Shown here: in pieces, positions 32,938-41,234 of the stretch | Layout of the letters: every line of letters starts with the position of its first letter | How positions within the stretch are numbered: the stretch's first letter is position 1 | Origin: RH-AL1 sp965198715 | GTDB lineage: Bacteria > Pseudomonadota > Alphaproteobacteria > Rhizobiales > Beijerinckiaceae | Direction of reading: 5' to 3' | NCBI GenBank assembly: GCA_965198715.1 | Contig: CBDAPV010000001.1 | Span: forward strand, 1,550,001 to 1,614,000 | DNA length: 64,000 nt | Position numbers and translations under genes: made by a program | Notes under the pieces: generated by a model | What the model saw: only the letters and a program-made list of their open reading frames with translations | What the model was told of the DNA's origin: nothing | The model's database searches: none

Positions 32938-33687
32938 ATGAAGATACTGGTGCCCGTGAAACGGGTGGTCGACTACAACGTCAAGATCAGGGTCAAGCCG
33001 GACGGCTCCGGCGTCGATCTCGCCGGCGTGAAGATGTCGATGAACCCCTTCGACGAGATCGCCGTCGAGGAGGCGCTGCGCCTGAAGGAAGCAGGCAAGG
33101 CGACGGAGATCGTTGTCGTCTCCATCGGGCCGCAGGGCGCGACCGAGACGTTGCGCAACGCGCTCGCGCTCGGGGCCGACCGCGGCATCCTGGTCAAGAC
33201 CGACGAAAACGTCGAGCCGCTGGCAGTGGCCAAGATCCTCAAGGCGGTGGCCGAGGCCGAGCAGCCCGGCCTGATCATCCTGGGCAAACAGGCCATCGAC
33301 GACGATTCCAATCAGACCGGTCAGATGCTGGCGGCGCTGCTGCGCTGGGGCCAGGGCACCTTCGCCTCCAAGGTGGTGGTCGAGGGCGACCGTGTCGAGG
33401 TGACACGCGAGGTCGACGGCGGCGCGCAGACATTGAGCCTAAAGATGCCGGCCGTGATCACGACCGACCTGCGCCTGAACGAGCCGCGCTATGCCTCGCT
33501 GCCCAACATCATGAAGGCCAAGAAGAAGCCGATCGCCGAGTCCACTCCGGCCGACCACGGCGTCGACCTGACGCCGCGCCTCAAGGTGCTCAAGACGAGC
33601 CAGCCGGCCACCCGGTCGGCCGGCATCAAGGTCACCGACGTGCCGGATCTCGTCACCAAGCTGACCGCCGCGGGAGCCATTTCATGA
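32938..33687 (+). CDS. etfB: electron transfer flavoprotein beta subunit
   Basis: A 249-residue AMP-binding subunit of ETF, which takes electrons from acyl-CoA dehydrogenases to ETF-quinone oxidoreductase. The N-terminus 'MKILVPVKRVVDYNVKIRVK' and 'DLAGVKMSMNPFDEIAVEEALRLKE' are diagnostic, as is 'GKQAIDDDSNQTGQMLAALL'. ATG at 32938 is the family start; TTG/ATG codons 2-5 codons earlier are less likely. It overlaps etfA by four bases (ATGA). It serves the dehydrogenases of this island. Confidence 0.97.
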   Translation: MKILVPVKRVVDYNVKIRVKPDGSGVDLAGVKMSMNPFDEIAVEEALRLKEAGKATEIVVVSIGPQGATETLRNALALGADRGILVKTDENVEPLAVAKILKAVAEAEQPGLIILGKQAIDDDSNQTGQMLAALLRWGQGTFASKVVVEGDRVEVTREVDGGAQTLSLKMPAVITTDLRLNEPRYASLPNIMKAKKKPIAESTPADHGVDLTPRLKVLKTSQPATRSAGIKVTDVPDLVTKLTAAGAIS

Positions 33688-34628
33688 CGACCCTTCTCCT
33701 TGCCGAACTCAACGGCACGGCGCTCGCCGACGTCACGGGCAAGGCGCTCACCGCCGCGCTCGCCCTGGGTGCCCCCGTGCACGTGCTCGTCGCCGGCAAG
33801 GGCGTCGGGGGCGCGGCCGAACAGGCCGCCGCGCTCTCGGGCATCGAGAAGGTGCTGGTGCTCGACGCCGAGGCTTTCGCCAACCAGCTCGCCGAGCCGC
33901 TCGCCGACGCCCTCGTCGTCTTGGCGCCCAACTACGATGCCCTCGTGGCGCCCTCGACGGCCGTCGCCAAGAACGTGATGCCGCGGGTCGCCGCGCTGCT
34001 CGACGTCATGCAGGTGTCCGATATCGTCAAGGTGGTGTCGCCCGACACGTTCGAGCGCCCGATCTACGCCGGCAACGCGATGCAGACGGTGCAGGCGATG
34101 GACGCCAAGAAGGTGATCACGGTGCGCACCGCCTCGTTCGCGGCGACCGAGATTGGCGACGCCAAGGCGCCGATCGAGGCAGCGATCTCGGCCGCGACGG
34201 CGAGCGAACTCTCGCGCTTCGAGAGCGACGTTTTGGCGAAGAACGATCGACCCGAGCTGACTGGCGCCAAGATCGTCGTCTCAGGCGGCCGCGCCGTCGG
34301 CAATGCCGAAAACTTCGACAAGCTGATCGTGCCGCTCGCTGACACGCTGCACGCCGCCGTCGGCGCCTCACGCGCCGCGGTCGATGCCGGCTACGCGCCC
34401 AACGACTGGCAGGTCGGGCAGACCGGCAAGATCGTCGCCCCCGAACTCTACGTGGCCGTCGGCATCTCCGGCGCCATCCAGCACCTCGCGGGCATGAAGG
34501 ATTCCAAGATCATCGTCGCCATCAACAAGGACGAGGAAGCGGCCATCTTCCAGGTCGCCGATTACGGACTGGTGGGTGACCTCTTCACCGTAGTGCCGGA
34601 GCTCACCAAGGCTTTGGCGAAATCTTAG
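33684..34628 (+). CDS. etfA: electron transfer flavoprotein alpha subunit
   Basis: A 314-residue FAD-binding subunit. The C-terminal FAD domain has 'VSGGRAVG', 'GASRAAVDAGY', 'WQVGQTGKIVAPELYVAVGISGAIQHLAGM' and 'IVAINKDEEAAIFQVADYGLVGDLF'. Length is normal. It is translationally coupled to etfB and followed eight bases later by a hydrolase gene in the same orientation. Confidence 0.97.
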   Translation: MTTLLLAELNGTALADVTGKALTAALALGAPVHVLVAGKGVGGAAEQAAALSGIEKVLVLDAEAFANQLAEPLADALVVLAPNYDALVAPSTAVAKNVMPRVAALLDVMQVSDIVKVVSPDTFERPIYAGNAMQTVQAMDAKKVITVRTASFAATEIGDAKAPIEAAISAATASELSRFESDVLAKNDRPELTGAKIVVSGGRAVGNAENFDKLIVPLADTLHAAVGASRAAVDAGYAPNDWQVGQTGKIVAPELYVAVGISGAIQHLAGMKDSKIIVAINKDEEAAIFQVADYGLVGDLFTVVPELTKALAKS

Positions 34629-34636
34629 GTGACGCC

Positions 34637-35614
34637 GTGACCATCCTGCTCGTCGTCCTGGGGGTCATCGTCGGCTTGGCCCTCCTCCTCGTCGCCGGCC
34701 TCGCGGGTTTCGCTTGGCTGGCGGCTCGCAAGGCGGAGCAGGAGGTGCCGCGGGTCGGCCGCTTCGCCACCGTGGATGGCGTGCGCTTGAACTACGTCGA
34801 CGAGGGCTCGGGGCCGCCCATCGTGATGATCCACGGGCTCGCCTCTCAGTTGCAGAGCTACACCTACGCTCTCGCCGAGCGGCTGCGGGGCACGCATCGC
34901 CTGGTCATGATCGACCGTCCGGGCTCCGGCTATTCCGCGACGGCGAGCGCGGCCACGCTCGAAGAGCAGGCCCGTCTCATGGCCGGGCTCATGGATCAGC
35001 TCGGCGTCGATCGGGCGCTGGTGGTCGGTCATTCGCTCGGCGGCGCGCTTGCGCTGGCGCTGGCCGTGGATCACCCGGAGCGGGTCGCCGGCCTCGCGCT
35101 GCTGGCGCCGGCGACCCAGGCCGCAAAGGAGGCGCCCGCGGCGCTGAGCTTCCTCGCGATCGAGTCTGACCTGAAGCGCTGGATCATCGGCTGGACCTTG
35201 GCCGTGCCGTTCGGCCTTCGCAATCGTGACAAGACGCTGGCGGCCCTGTTCCATCCCGATCCGGCGCTCGCGGATTTCGGCACGCGCGGGGGCGGTCTGC
35301 TCACCGCGCGGCCTTGGACCTTCCGCGCGGCTTGCCGCGACCTGGTCGAGGCCGGTGGCGAGCTCGGCGTCTACGCCGCGCGTCATGGGGAGATCCGCGC
35401 GCCCGTCGGCGTGCTGTTCGGCGACGGCGATCGCATCGTCGATCCGAAGGTCCACGGCGAGGGGCTGCGTCGGAGCCTGCCCGCAATGGAGCTCGTAATG
35501 CTCCCGCAGGGCGGGCACATGATCCCGCTCACCCGTCCGGACGAGACCGCGGCCTTCATTGAGCGCATGGCCGTCAAGGCCGGGCTCGGCGCCCAGCCTA
35601 GCGCAATGGCCTGA
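34637..35614 (+). CDS. membrane-anchored alpha/beta hydrolase
   Basis: A 325-residue hydrolase with an N-terminal membrane anchor (residues 2-30). Oxyanion region 'VMIHGLASQLQSY', nucleophile Ser in 'VVGHSLGGALALALA', acid probably in 'GDGDRIVDPK', and His in 'PQGGHMIPLT'. Esterase, lactonase or related; substrate unknown. GTG start at 34637, eight bases after etfA. Its stop overlaps the next gene start (TGATG). Hydrolysis of a lactone from Baeyer-Villiger oxidation is a possible role but unproven. Confidence 0.82.
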   Translation: MTILLVVLGVIVGLALLLVAGLAGFAWLAARKAEQEVPRVGRFATVDGVRLNYVDEGSGPPIVMIHGLASQLQSYTYALAERLRGTHRLVMIDRPGSGYSATASAATLEEQARLMAGLMDQLGVDRALVVGHSLGGALALALAVDHPERVAGLALLAPATQAAKEAPAALSFLAIESDLKRWIIGWTLAVPFGLRNRDKTLAALFHPDPALADFGTRGGGLLTARPWTFRAACRDLVEAGGELGVYAARHGEIRAPVGVLFGDGDRIVDPKVHGEGLRRSLPAMELVMLPQGGHMIPLTRPDETAAFIERMAVKAGLGAQPSAMA

Positions 35615-36369
35615 TGAGTCCGCACGTCCGACAGGAGCGCATCGAAGCCGTGCTGCGCCTCACCATCGATCGGCCGGACAAGAAGAACGCGCTCACCGAC
35701 GCGATGTATGCGGCGCTGGCTACGGGCCTCGCCGAGGCCGCAGTCGATCCCGAGATCCGGGCCGTGCTGCTGACCGGCGCCGGCGGCGCCTTCACGGCCG
35801 GCAACGACATCGCCGATTTCATGGCGGTGGCAACCGGCGACGCCGCTCAGGCCGAGCGCAGCGTGCACCGCTTCCTCGAGCAGCTCGCGATCTTCCCCAA
35901 GGCGCTGGTTGCGGCCGTGCAGGGCGTCGCGATCGGCGTCGGCACCACCATGCTGCTGCACTGCGACTACGTCATGCTGGGCGAAAGCGCCCGCCTCGCC
36001 GCGCCTTTCGTCGGCCTCGGCGTGGTGCCGGAGGCCGGCTCCAGCCTGCTGCTGCCGGCCTGCGTCGGCCACCAGCGCGCCTTCGCCTTGTTCGCGCTTG
36101 GCGAGGTGCTGGCCGCCGAGACCGCCCACGTGTGGGGCTTGGCGAACCGCGTCGTCGCTGACGGCGTGCTCGCCGCCGCAGCCCTGGCGGTGGCGACGAA
36201 GCTCGCGGCGCAATCGGCGGGCGCGGTGACCATGACCAAGCGGCTGATGCGCGACCGGTCGGCGCTGGAGACGCGCATGGCGGCGGAGGCGGAGTGCTTC
36301 GCCGAGTGTCTCGCCTCGCCGGAAGCGAAGGCCGCCTTCGCCGCTTTCGCGCAGCGCAAGAAGGGCTGA
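35614..36369 (+). CDS. enoyl-CoA hydratase/isomerase family protein
   Basis: A 251-residue crotonase-fold protein. 'LRLTIDRPDKKNALTDAMY', oxyanion-hole block 'GAGGAFTAGNDIADFM', and 'GVAIGVGTTMLLHCDYVMLGESA' are intact. The catalytic region 'FVGLGVVPEAGSSLLLPACVG' has the single Glu (PEAG) typical of isomerase-like (ECI) rather than two-Glu hydratase members. It may play the part of PimE in the pathway. It is coupled to the hydrolase by a one-base overlap and convergent with gcdH. Confidence 0.88.
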   Translation: MSPHVRQERIEAVLRLTIDRPDKKNALTDAMYAALATGLAEAAVDPEIRAVLLTGAGGAFTAGNDIADFMAVATGDAAQAERSVHRFLEQLAIFPKALVAAVQGVAIGVGTTMLLHCDYVMLGESARLAAPFVGLGVVPEAGSSLLLPACVGHQRAFALFALGEVLAAETAHVWGLANRVVADGVLAAAALAVATKLAAQSAGAVTMTKRLMRDRSALETRMAAEAECFAECLASPEAKAAFAAFAQRKKG

Positions 36370-36382
36370 TCAGCCGTGCGCA

Positions 36383-36407
36383 TCCTCCCCCCGCTACGCG
36401 GAGGAGG
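36383..36407. terminator. hairpin between convergent enoyl-CoA hydratase and gcdH genes
   Basis: CCTCCCCCCGC and GCGGAGGAGG form an imperfect GC-rich stem with a TAC loop, followed by TTTG on the plus side. Probably a weak terminator of the etfBA transcript. Confidence 0.4.
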
Positions 36408-36418
36408 TTTGACGCTGG

Positions 36419-37606
36419 TCAGAACGCCGCGATGCCGGTGATCGCGCGGCCGAGGATCAACGCGTGGACGTCGGAGGCGCCCTCGTAGGTGTTCACCGTC
36501 TCGAGGTTGATCGAGTGCCGCATTACGTGCATCTCACCGGTGATGCCGGCGCCGCCGTGCATGTCGCGGGCCTCGCGGGCGATCGCCAGCGCGCGGGTGC
36601 AGTTCTCGCGCTTCATCATGGAGATCGCCTCTGGCACGAAGCCCTCGCCGTCGAGCAGCCGGCCGAGCGCTAGGCAGCCCTCGAGGCCGAGCGCGATCGA
36701 CGTCATCATCTCGGCGAGCTTCTTCTGGACGAGCTGGCGGCCGGAGAGGGGCTTGCCGAACAGCGAGCGCTCGGCGACGTAGCTGCGTGTGGCATGGAAG
36801 CAGAACTCCGCCGCCCCCATCACGCCCCAGGCGATGCCGTAGCGCGCCTTGTTGAGGCAGGAGAACGGGCCGCGCAGGCCGCGCACGTTGGGCAGGCGGT
36901 TCTCCTCCGGCACGAAGACGTCGGAGAGCCCGATGTCGCCGGTGATCGAAGCGCGCAGCGAAAGCTTGTCGCCGATCTTGTTGGTCGAGAAGCCCTCGAA
37001 GGCGCGCTCCACGATGAAGCCGGTGATGTCGCCCTCGAGCTTGGCCCAGACGACCGCAAGGTCGGCGATGGGCGAGTTCGAGATCCAATACTTGGCGCCG
37101 TTCAGCTTGTAGCCGCCGTCGACCTTCTCGGCCTTGGTGCGCATCGAGGCGGGATCGGAGCCGCCCTCGGCCTCGGTGAGGCCGAAGCAGCCGATGAGCT
37201 CGCCCTTTGCCATCCTGGGCAGGAAGCGCTGCTTCTGCTCCTCGGTGCCGAAGGCGTAGATCGGGTACATCGCGAGCGAGGATTGCACCGAAAGCGCGGA
37301 TCGATAGCCGGAGTCGATCGCTTCGATCTCGCGCGTCACCAACCCGTAGGCGACGTGGCTGGCGCCGGCGCCGCCGTACTGCTCCGGCAGGGTGACGCCG
37401 AGCAGGCCGAGCTCGCCCATCTCGGTCATGATCTCGCGATCGAAGCGCTCGTCGCGGAAGGCCGACACGACGCGGGGCAGTAGCTTCTCGCGGGCGTAAT
37501 CGCGTGCCACCTGCGAGATCATCCGCTCCTCCTCGGTCAGGCGCGAGGCCAGATCGAGCGGGTCGGTCCAATCGAAGGTCTTGGCGATCTGCGTGCCTGA
37601 GGTCAT
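36419..37606 (-). CDS. gcdH: glutaryl-CoA dehydrogenase
   Basis: A 395-residue ACAD that oxidises and decarboxylates glutaryl-CoA to crotonyl-CoA and CO2. The GCDH-specific segments are plain: 'SGYRSALSVQSSLAMYPIYAF' (with the Arg that binds the substrate carboxylate), 'GELIGCFGLTEAEGGSDPASM', and the catalytic Glu in 'NTYEGASDVHALILGRAITG'. ATG at 37606 is set by AGGAG eight bases upstream. Its place next to PimFACD-type genes matches the expected product of odd-chain dicarboxylate beta-oxidation, glutaryl-CoA. Confidence 0.96.
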   Translation of the reverse strand: MTSGTQIAKTFDWTDPLDLASRLTEEERMISQVARDYAREKLLPRVVSAFRDERFDREIMTEMGELGLLGVTLPEQYGGAGASHVAYGLVTREIEAIDSGYRSALSVQSSLAMYPIYAFGTEEQKQRFLPRMAKGELIGCFGLTEAEGGSDPASMRTKAEKVDGGYKLNGAKYWISNSPIADLAVVWAKLEGDITGFIVERAFEGFSTNKIGDKLSLRASITGDIGLSDVFVPEENRLPNVRGLRGPFSCLNKARYGIAWGVMGAAEFCFHATRSYVAERSLFGKPLSGRQLVQKKLAEMMTSIALGLEGCLALGRLLDGEGFVPEAISMMKRENCTRALAIAREARDMHGGAGITGEMHVMRHSINLETVNTYEGASDVHALILGRAITGIAAF

Positions 37607-37706
37607 GAGAGCGTCTCCTGTCACCGATCATAGGCCCACCGCCGGGCGGCGTCGACCGGCGAAAGCCGCTTTTCCTACGAACGGTATGGTGCTTTCGACG
37701 CGGGGC

Positions 37707-38933
37707 TCAGCCCGCCGGCGTGAACACGCCGAGCAGGCTTGGCCGCACGAAGGAGGTGATCGCGGCGTCCTTGGTGACTCCGTGGACCCAGTGATGAAGC
37801 TCCGCCGCCGCGTTGATCATCCCGACCACGAAGAGCGCGGCGATCGTGGGATCGAGCGGCCGGATCGAACCGTCGGCGATGCCGTCGACGACCACGCCAG
37901 CGGTGCGCTGCGCTAGGCGATCGTAGTCCATCATCAGCGCCGGGCGCACGAGGGCCGGCATCGCCGATAGCGCCGAATAGCGCAGGAGCGGGCCGTGCTC
38001 GGAGCGTTGGAAGCGCACCAGCCGCTCGGCGATGGCGCCGAGCCGCGCCCAGCCCGAGCCGGACCCGCGCGGCACCACGCGGTGGGCGAGCCGCATGACC
38101 TCGAACGAGCGCTGGAAACACTCTTCGACGAGATCGTCCTTGGTGTCGTTGTGATGATAGAAGGAGCCCTTGGTCACACGAAGCTTGGCCGAGATGCGGT
38201 CGACCGAGGCACCGCGGTAGCCCTGCTCGTTGATGAGCTCGGTGGCGGCGCGCAAGAAGGCCTCGCGCGGGTTCTCCGGCGGCTGCAGGTCGACAGGCAG
38301 CGCCTCGTCGATCATCGACCATGTCGATCCGGCGCCGGCGAGGCCGGTGATCAGGACGTCCGCGAACTGCGTGGCGATGCGCTCGTAATCCTCCGCCTCG
38401 AAACGCGAGATCCATTCCTTGGCTGCGAGCAGCGCGGAGAAGACGAGGTGGGTGCGGGCGTTCTGCTCGGCGCGCGACAGCACCGGGCCATCCGGGTCGG
38501 CGAACCATTGCCGGAACTGGCGGAACAGGTCGGAGAAGCCGGCCCCCGCGGCTTCCGCGCCGGGTCCGGTGATGGCGCGCAGATCCCAGAAGTTGATGAG
38601 CGGCGGCCGCAAGCCCGCCGTCACCTCCCTCTGCATGGCCAGGTAGAGAACGACGAAGCGCGTCAGCCGCGCCACCGGTGTCGCCTCCTCGTTGGCCTGG
38701 GCCAGGAGGTCGCTCATGCATTCGATGGCCTGCATCACGCAGGCGGCGGCGAGATCCTCCTTGCGCCGATAGTAGTAGGTGACGCTGGTGGTCGTGAGAT
38801 CGACCTGCTGGGCGACATCAGCCAAGGTCGCGCCGCCGAGCCCGCGCGCGTTGAAGAGTTGTGCGGCGGCATCGAGGATCGCCTCGCGCTTGCGTTCGTA
38901 GCGGGCGGTCTGCCGCGGAGCCGTCAGGGTCAT
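37707..38933 (-). CDS. tandem TetR-family regulator (two fused TetR units)
   Basis: A 408-residue protein with two complete TetR DNA-binding domains: HTH 1 at about residues 15-62 ('GGATLADVAQQVDLTTTSVTYYYRRKEDL') and HTH 2 at about 222-268 ('GASVDRISAKLRVTKGSFYHHNDTKDDL'), each followed by a helical ligand domain. Normal TetR proteins are about 200 residues and dimerise, so this behaves as a covalent pseudo-dimer. It is divergent from the PimF-type gene across 182 bases, so it probably controls that operon and may respond to an acyl-CoA. Confidence 0.88.
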   Translation of the reverse strand: MTLTAPRQTARYERKREAILDAAAQLFNARGLGGATLADVAQQVDLTTTSVTYYYRRKEDLAAACVMQAIECMSDLLAQANEEATPVARLTRFVVLYLAMQREVTAGLRPPLINFWDLRAITGPGAEAAGAGFSDLFRQFRQWFADPDGPVLSRAEQNARTHLVFSALLAAKEWISRFEAEDYERIATQFADVLITGLAGAGSTWSMIDEALPVDLQPPENPREAFLRAATELINEQGYRGASVDRISAKLRVTKGSFYHHNDTKDDLVEECFQRSFEVMRLAHRVVPRGSGSGWARLGAIAERLVRFQRSEHGPLLRYSALSAMPALVRPALMMDYDRLAQRTAGVVVDGIADGSIRPLDPTIAALFVVGMINAAAELHHWVHGVTKDAAITSFVRPSLLGVFTPAG

Positions 38934-39115
38934 GCTTGCAGAGCTGCGATCATCCTTTCAGCTCTAACTCGCAAATCGCATCCGGCCCAATCATTTACGG
39001 CCCGGCACGGCGCCCTCCGCCGTTCGACCGAGCCCGCCGCGCTTGATTCGAAGATTGCGTATGGTCCAGAAGCAAGCTCTTCCAAACGCGGCATCCGCAG
39101 AACCGAGGCTGGAGT

Positions 39116-41191
39116 ATGGATTTGGGTACGCAGATGGTCCGGGTCGAACGGCATGGCAGCGTCAGCGTCGCCACCCTCGATTCACCGCCCGTCAATGCGC
39201 TCTCGATCGCGCTTCGCAGCGCCCTCGTCGCGGCCATCGAGGCCTTCGACAAGGAGGAGGAGGCGCAGGCCCTGGTGCTGGTGGGCGCCGGGCGCGGCTT
39301 CTGCGGCGGCGCCGACATCAAGGAGTTCGGCAAGCCGCCGCAATCGCCGAGCCTGCACGACGTCATCGACGCCGTCGAGGGCTCGAAGAAGCCGATCGTC
39401 GCCGCGCTGCACGGCATGACGCTTGGCGGCGGCCTCGAGCTGGCGCTCGCCTGTCACGCCCGCGTCGCCGTGCGCGACGCCAAGATGGGCCTGCCCGAGG
39501 TGAAGCTCGGCCTGCTGCCGGGCGCCGGCGGCACCCAACGCCTGCCGCGCCTGCTCGGCCCGGAGAAGGCGCTCGAAATGATCACCTCGGGCTCGCCGAT
39601 CGGCGCGAAGGCGGCCTTGGCCGAGGGTCTCGTCGACGCGCTCGTCGAGGGCGACTTGACTGAAGGCGCCATCGCCTTCGCAGAAAAGCTCGCCGCCGGC
39701 CCGCGGCCTGTGCCGGTGCGCGACCGCGACGACAAGATCGCGCCGCTGCGCGGCAAGCCGGAGGTGTTCGCGGCCTTCCGCAAGGCCAACGCGCGCAAGT
39801 TCCGCGGCTTCGAGGCGCCGGAGAAGTGCATCGAGGCGGTGCAGGCTTCCGTCGACATGCCGTTCGACGCCGGCATCAAGCATGAGCGCGACCTCTTCAT
39901 GAAGCTGATGATGGGCGCGCAATCGGCCGCCCAGCGCCACGTCTTCTTCTCCGAGCGCCAGGCCGCCCGCATCCCCGACGTGCCGGACGACACCGAGACG
40001 CTGCCCGTCAAGAGCGTCGGCGTGATCGGCGCCGGCACGATGGGTGGCGGCATCTCGATGAACTTCCTCAACGCCGGCATCGCGGTTACGATGGTCGAGA
40101 CCAAGGCCGAAGCCTTGGAGCGCGGCCTCAAGACTATCCGCAAGAACTACGAGGCGACGGCCAAGAAGGGCCGTATGACGCAGGACGACGTCGAGAAGCG
40201 CATGGCGCTGCTCACCGGCTCGCTCGAGCTCGGCGACCTTAGAGATTGCGACCTCGTCATCGAGGCGGTGTTCGAGCTGATGGCGGTGAAGAAGGAGATC
40301 TTCGCCAAGCTCGACGGTATCTGCAAGCAGGGCGCGATCCTCGCCTCCAATACTTCCTACCTCGATATCAACGAGATCGCCGCCTCGACCAAGCGCCCGG
40401 ACCACGTCATCGGCATGCATTTCTTCTCGCCGGCCAACGTCATGCGCCTGCTGGAAGTGGTGCGCGGCGCCAAGACCTCGAAAGCCGTGATCGCCACCGC
40501 GATGAAGCTCGGCAAGACCATCGGCAAGGTCGCCGTGCTTGTCGGCGTGTCGCACGGCTTCGTCGGCAACCGCATGCTGGAGCAGCGCCAGCGCGAGGCC
40601 AACAAGCTGATCCTCGAAGGCGCCATGCCCTGGGATGTCGACCGCGTGCTGTACGACTTCGGCCTTCCCATGGGCCCCTTCGCCATGGCCGACCTCGCCG
40701 GCCTCGACCTCGGCTGGGAGAAGGAGAAGTCGAAGGGCTCCACCATTCGTGAGCTACTCTGCGAGATGGACCGGCGCGGGCAGAAGAACGGCCGCGGCTT
40801 CTACGACTACGACGAGACCCGCAAGGCGACGCCTTCGCCCGAGGTCGAGAAGGTCATCCTCGACTTCTCGAAGAAGCAGGGCCTCGAGCGCCGTCAGATC
40901 GCCGACCAGGAGATCCTGGAGCGCTGCCTCTACCCGATGATCAACGAGGGCGCGAAGATCCTCGACGAGGGTATCGCGCTGCGCGCCTCCGACATCGATA
41001 TCGTCTGGATCAACGGCTACGGTTGGCCGGTCTATCGCGGCGGCCCGATGCACTACGCCAACGAGGTCGGGCTCGACCACGTCCTCGATCGTCTCAAGGC
41101 CTATCAGGCCGAGCACGGCAAGGCCTTCGAGCCCTCGCCGATGCTCGAGAAGCTGGCCTCGTCCGGCAAGGGCTTCGACGACGCGGCCTGA
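39116..41191 (+). CDS. bifunctional enoyl-CoA hydratase / 3-hydroxyacyl-CoA dehydrogenase (FadB/PimF-type)
   Basis: A 691-residue fusion. The N-terminal crotonase domain has 'GAGRGFCGGADIKEFG', 'GMTLGGGLELALACHARVAV' and 'PEVKLGLLPGAGGTQRLPRL' with both catalytic Glu. The dehydrogenase half begins about residue 295 with NAD motif 'VGVIGAGTMGGGISMNFLNAG' and contains 'HFFSPANVMRLLEVVRG' (catalytic His), then two C-terminal 3HCDH helical domains. It catalyses steps 2 and 3 of beta-oxidation. It starts a four-gene operon in the order of R. palustris pimFACD. ATG at 39116 has GAGG seven bases upstream. Confidence 0.93.
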   Translation: MDLGTQMVRVERHGSVSVATLDSPPVNALSIALRSALVAAIEAFDKEEEAQALVLVGAGRGFCGGADIKEFGKPPQSPSLHDVIDAVEGSKKPIVAALHGMTLGGGLELALACHARVAVRDAKMGLPEVKLGLLPGAGGTQRLPRLLGPEKALEMITSGSPIGAKAALAEGLVDALVEGDLTEGAIAFAEKLAAGPRPVPVRDRDDKIAPLRGKPEVFAAFRKANARKFRGFEAPEKCIEAVQASVDMPFDAGIKHERDLFMKLMMGAQSAAQRHVFFSERQAARIPDVPDDTETLPVKSVGVIGAGTMGGGISMNFLNAGIAVTMVETKAEALERGLKTIRKNYEATAKKGRMTQDDVEKRMALLTGSLELGDLRDCDLVIEAVFELMAVKKEIFAKLDGICKQGAILASNTSYLDINEIAASTKRPDHVIGMHFFSPANVMRLLEVVRGAKTSKAVIATAMKLGKTIGKVAVLVGVSHGFVGNRMLEQRQREANKLILEGAMPWDVDRVLYDFGLPMGPFAMADLAGLDLGWEKEKSKGSTIRELLCEMDRRGQKNGRGFYDYDETRKATPSPEVEKVILDFSKKQGLERRQIADQEILERCLYPMINEGAKILDEGIALRASDIDIVWINGYGWPVYRGGPMHYANEVGLDHVLDRLKAYQAEHGKAFEPSPMLEKLASSGKGFDDAA

Positions 41192-41234
41192 TCGGTCAAG
41201 GAGCGGCCGCAATGCGCCGCAGCGGGAGGAAGGC

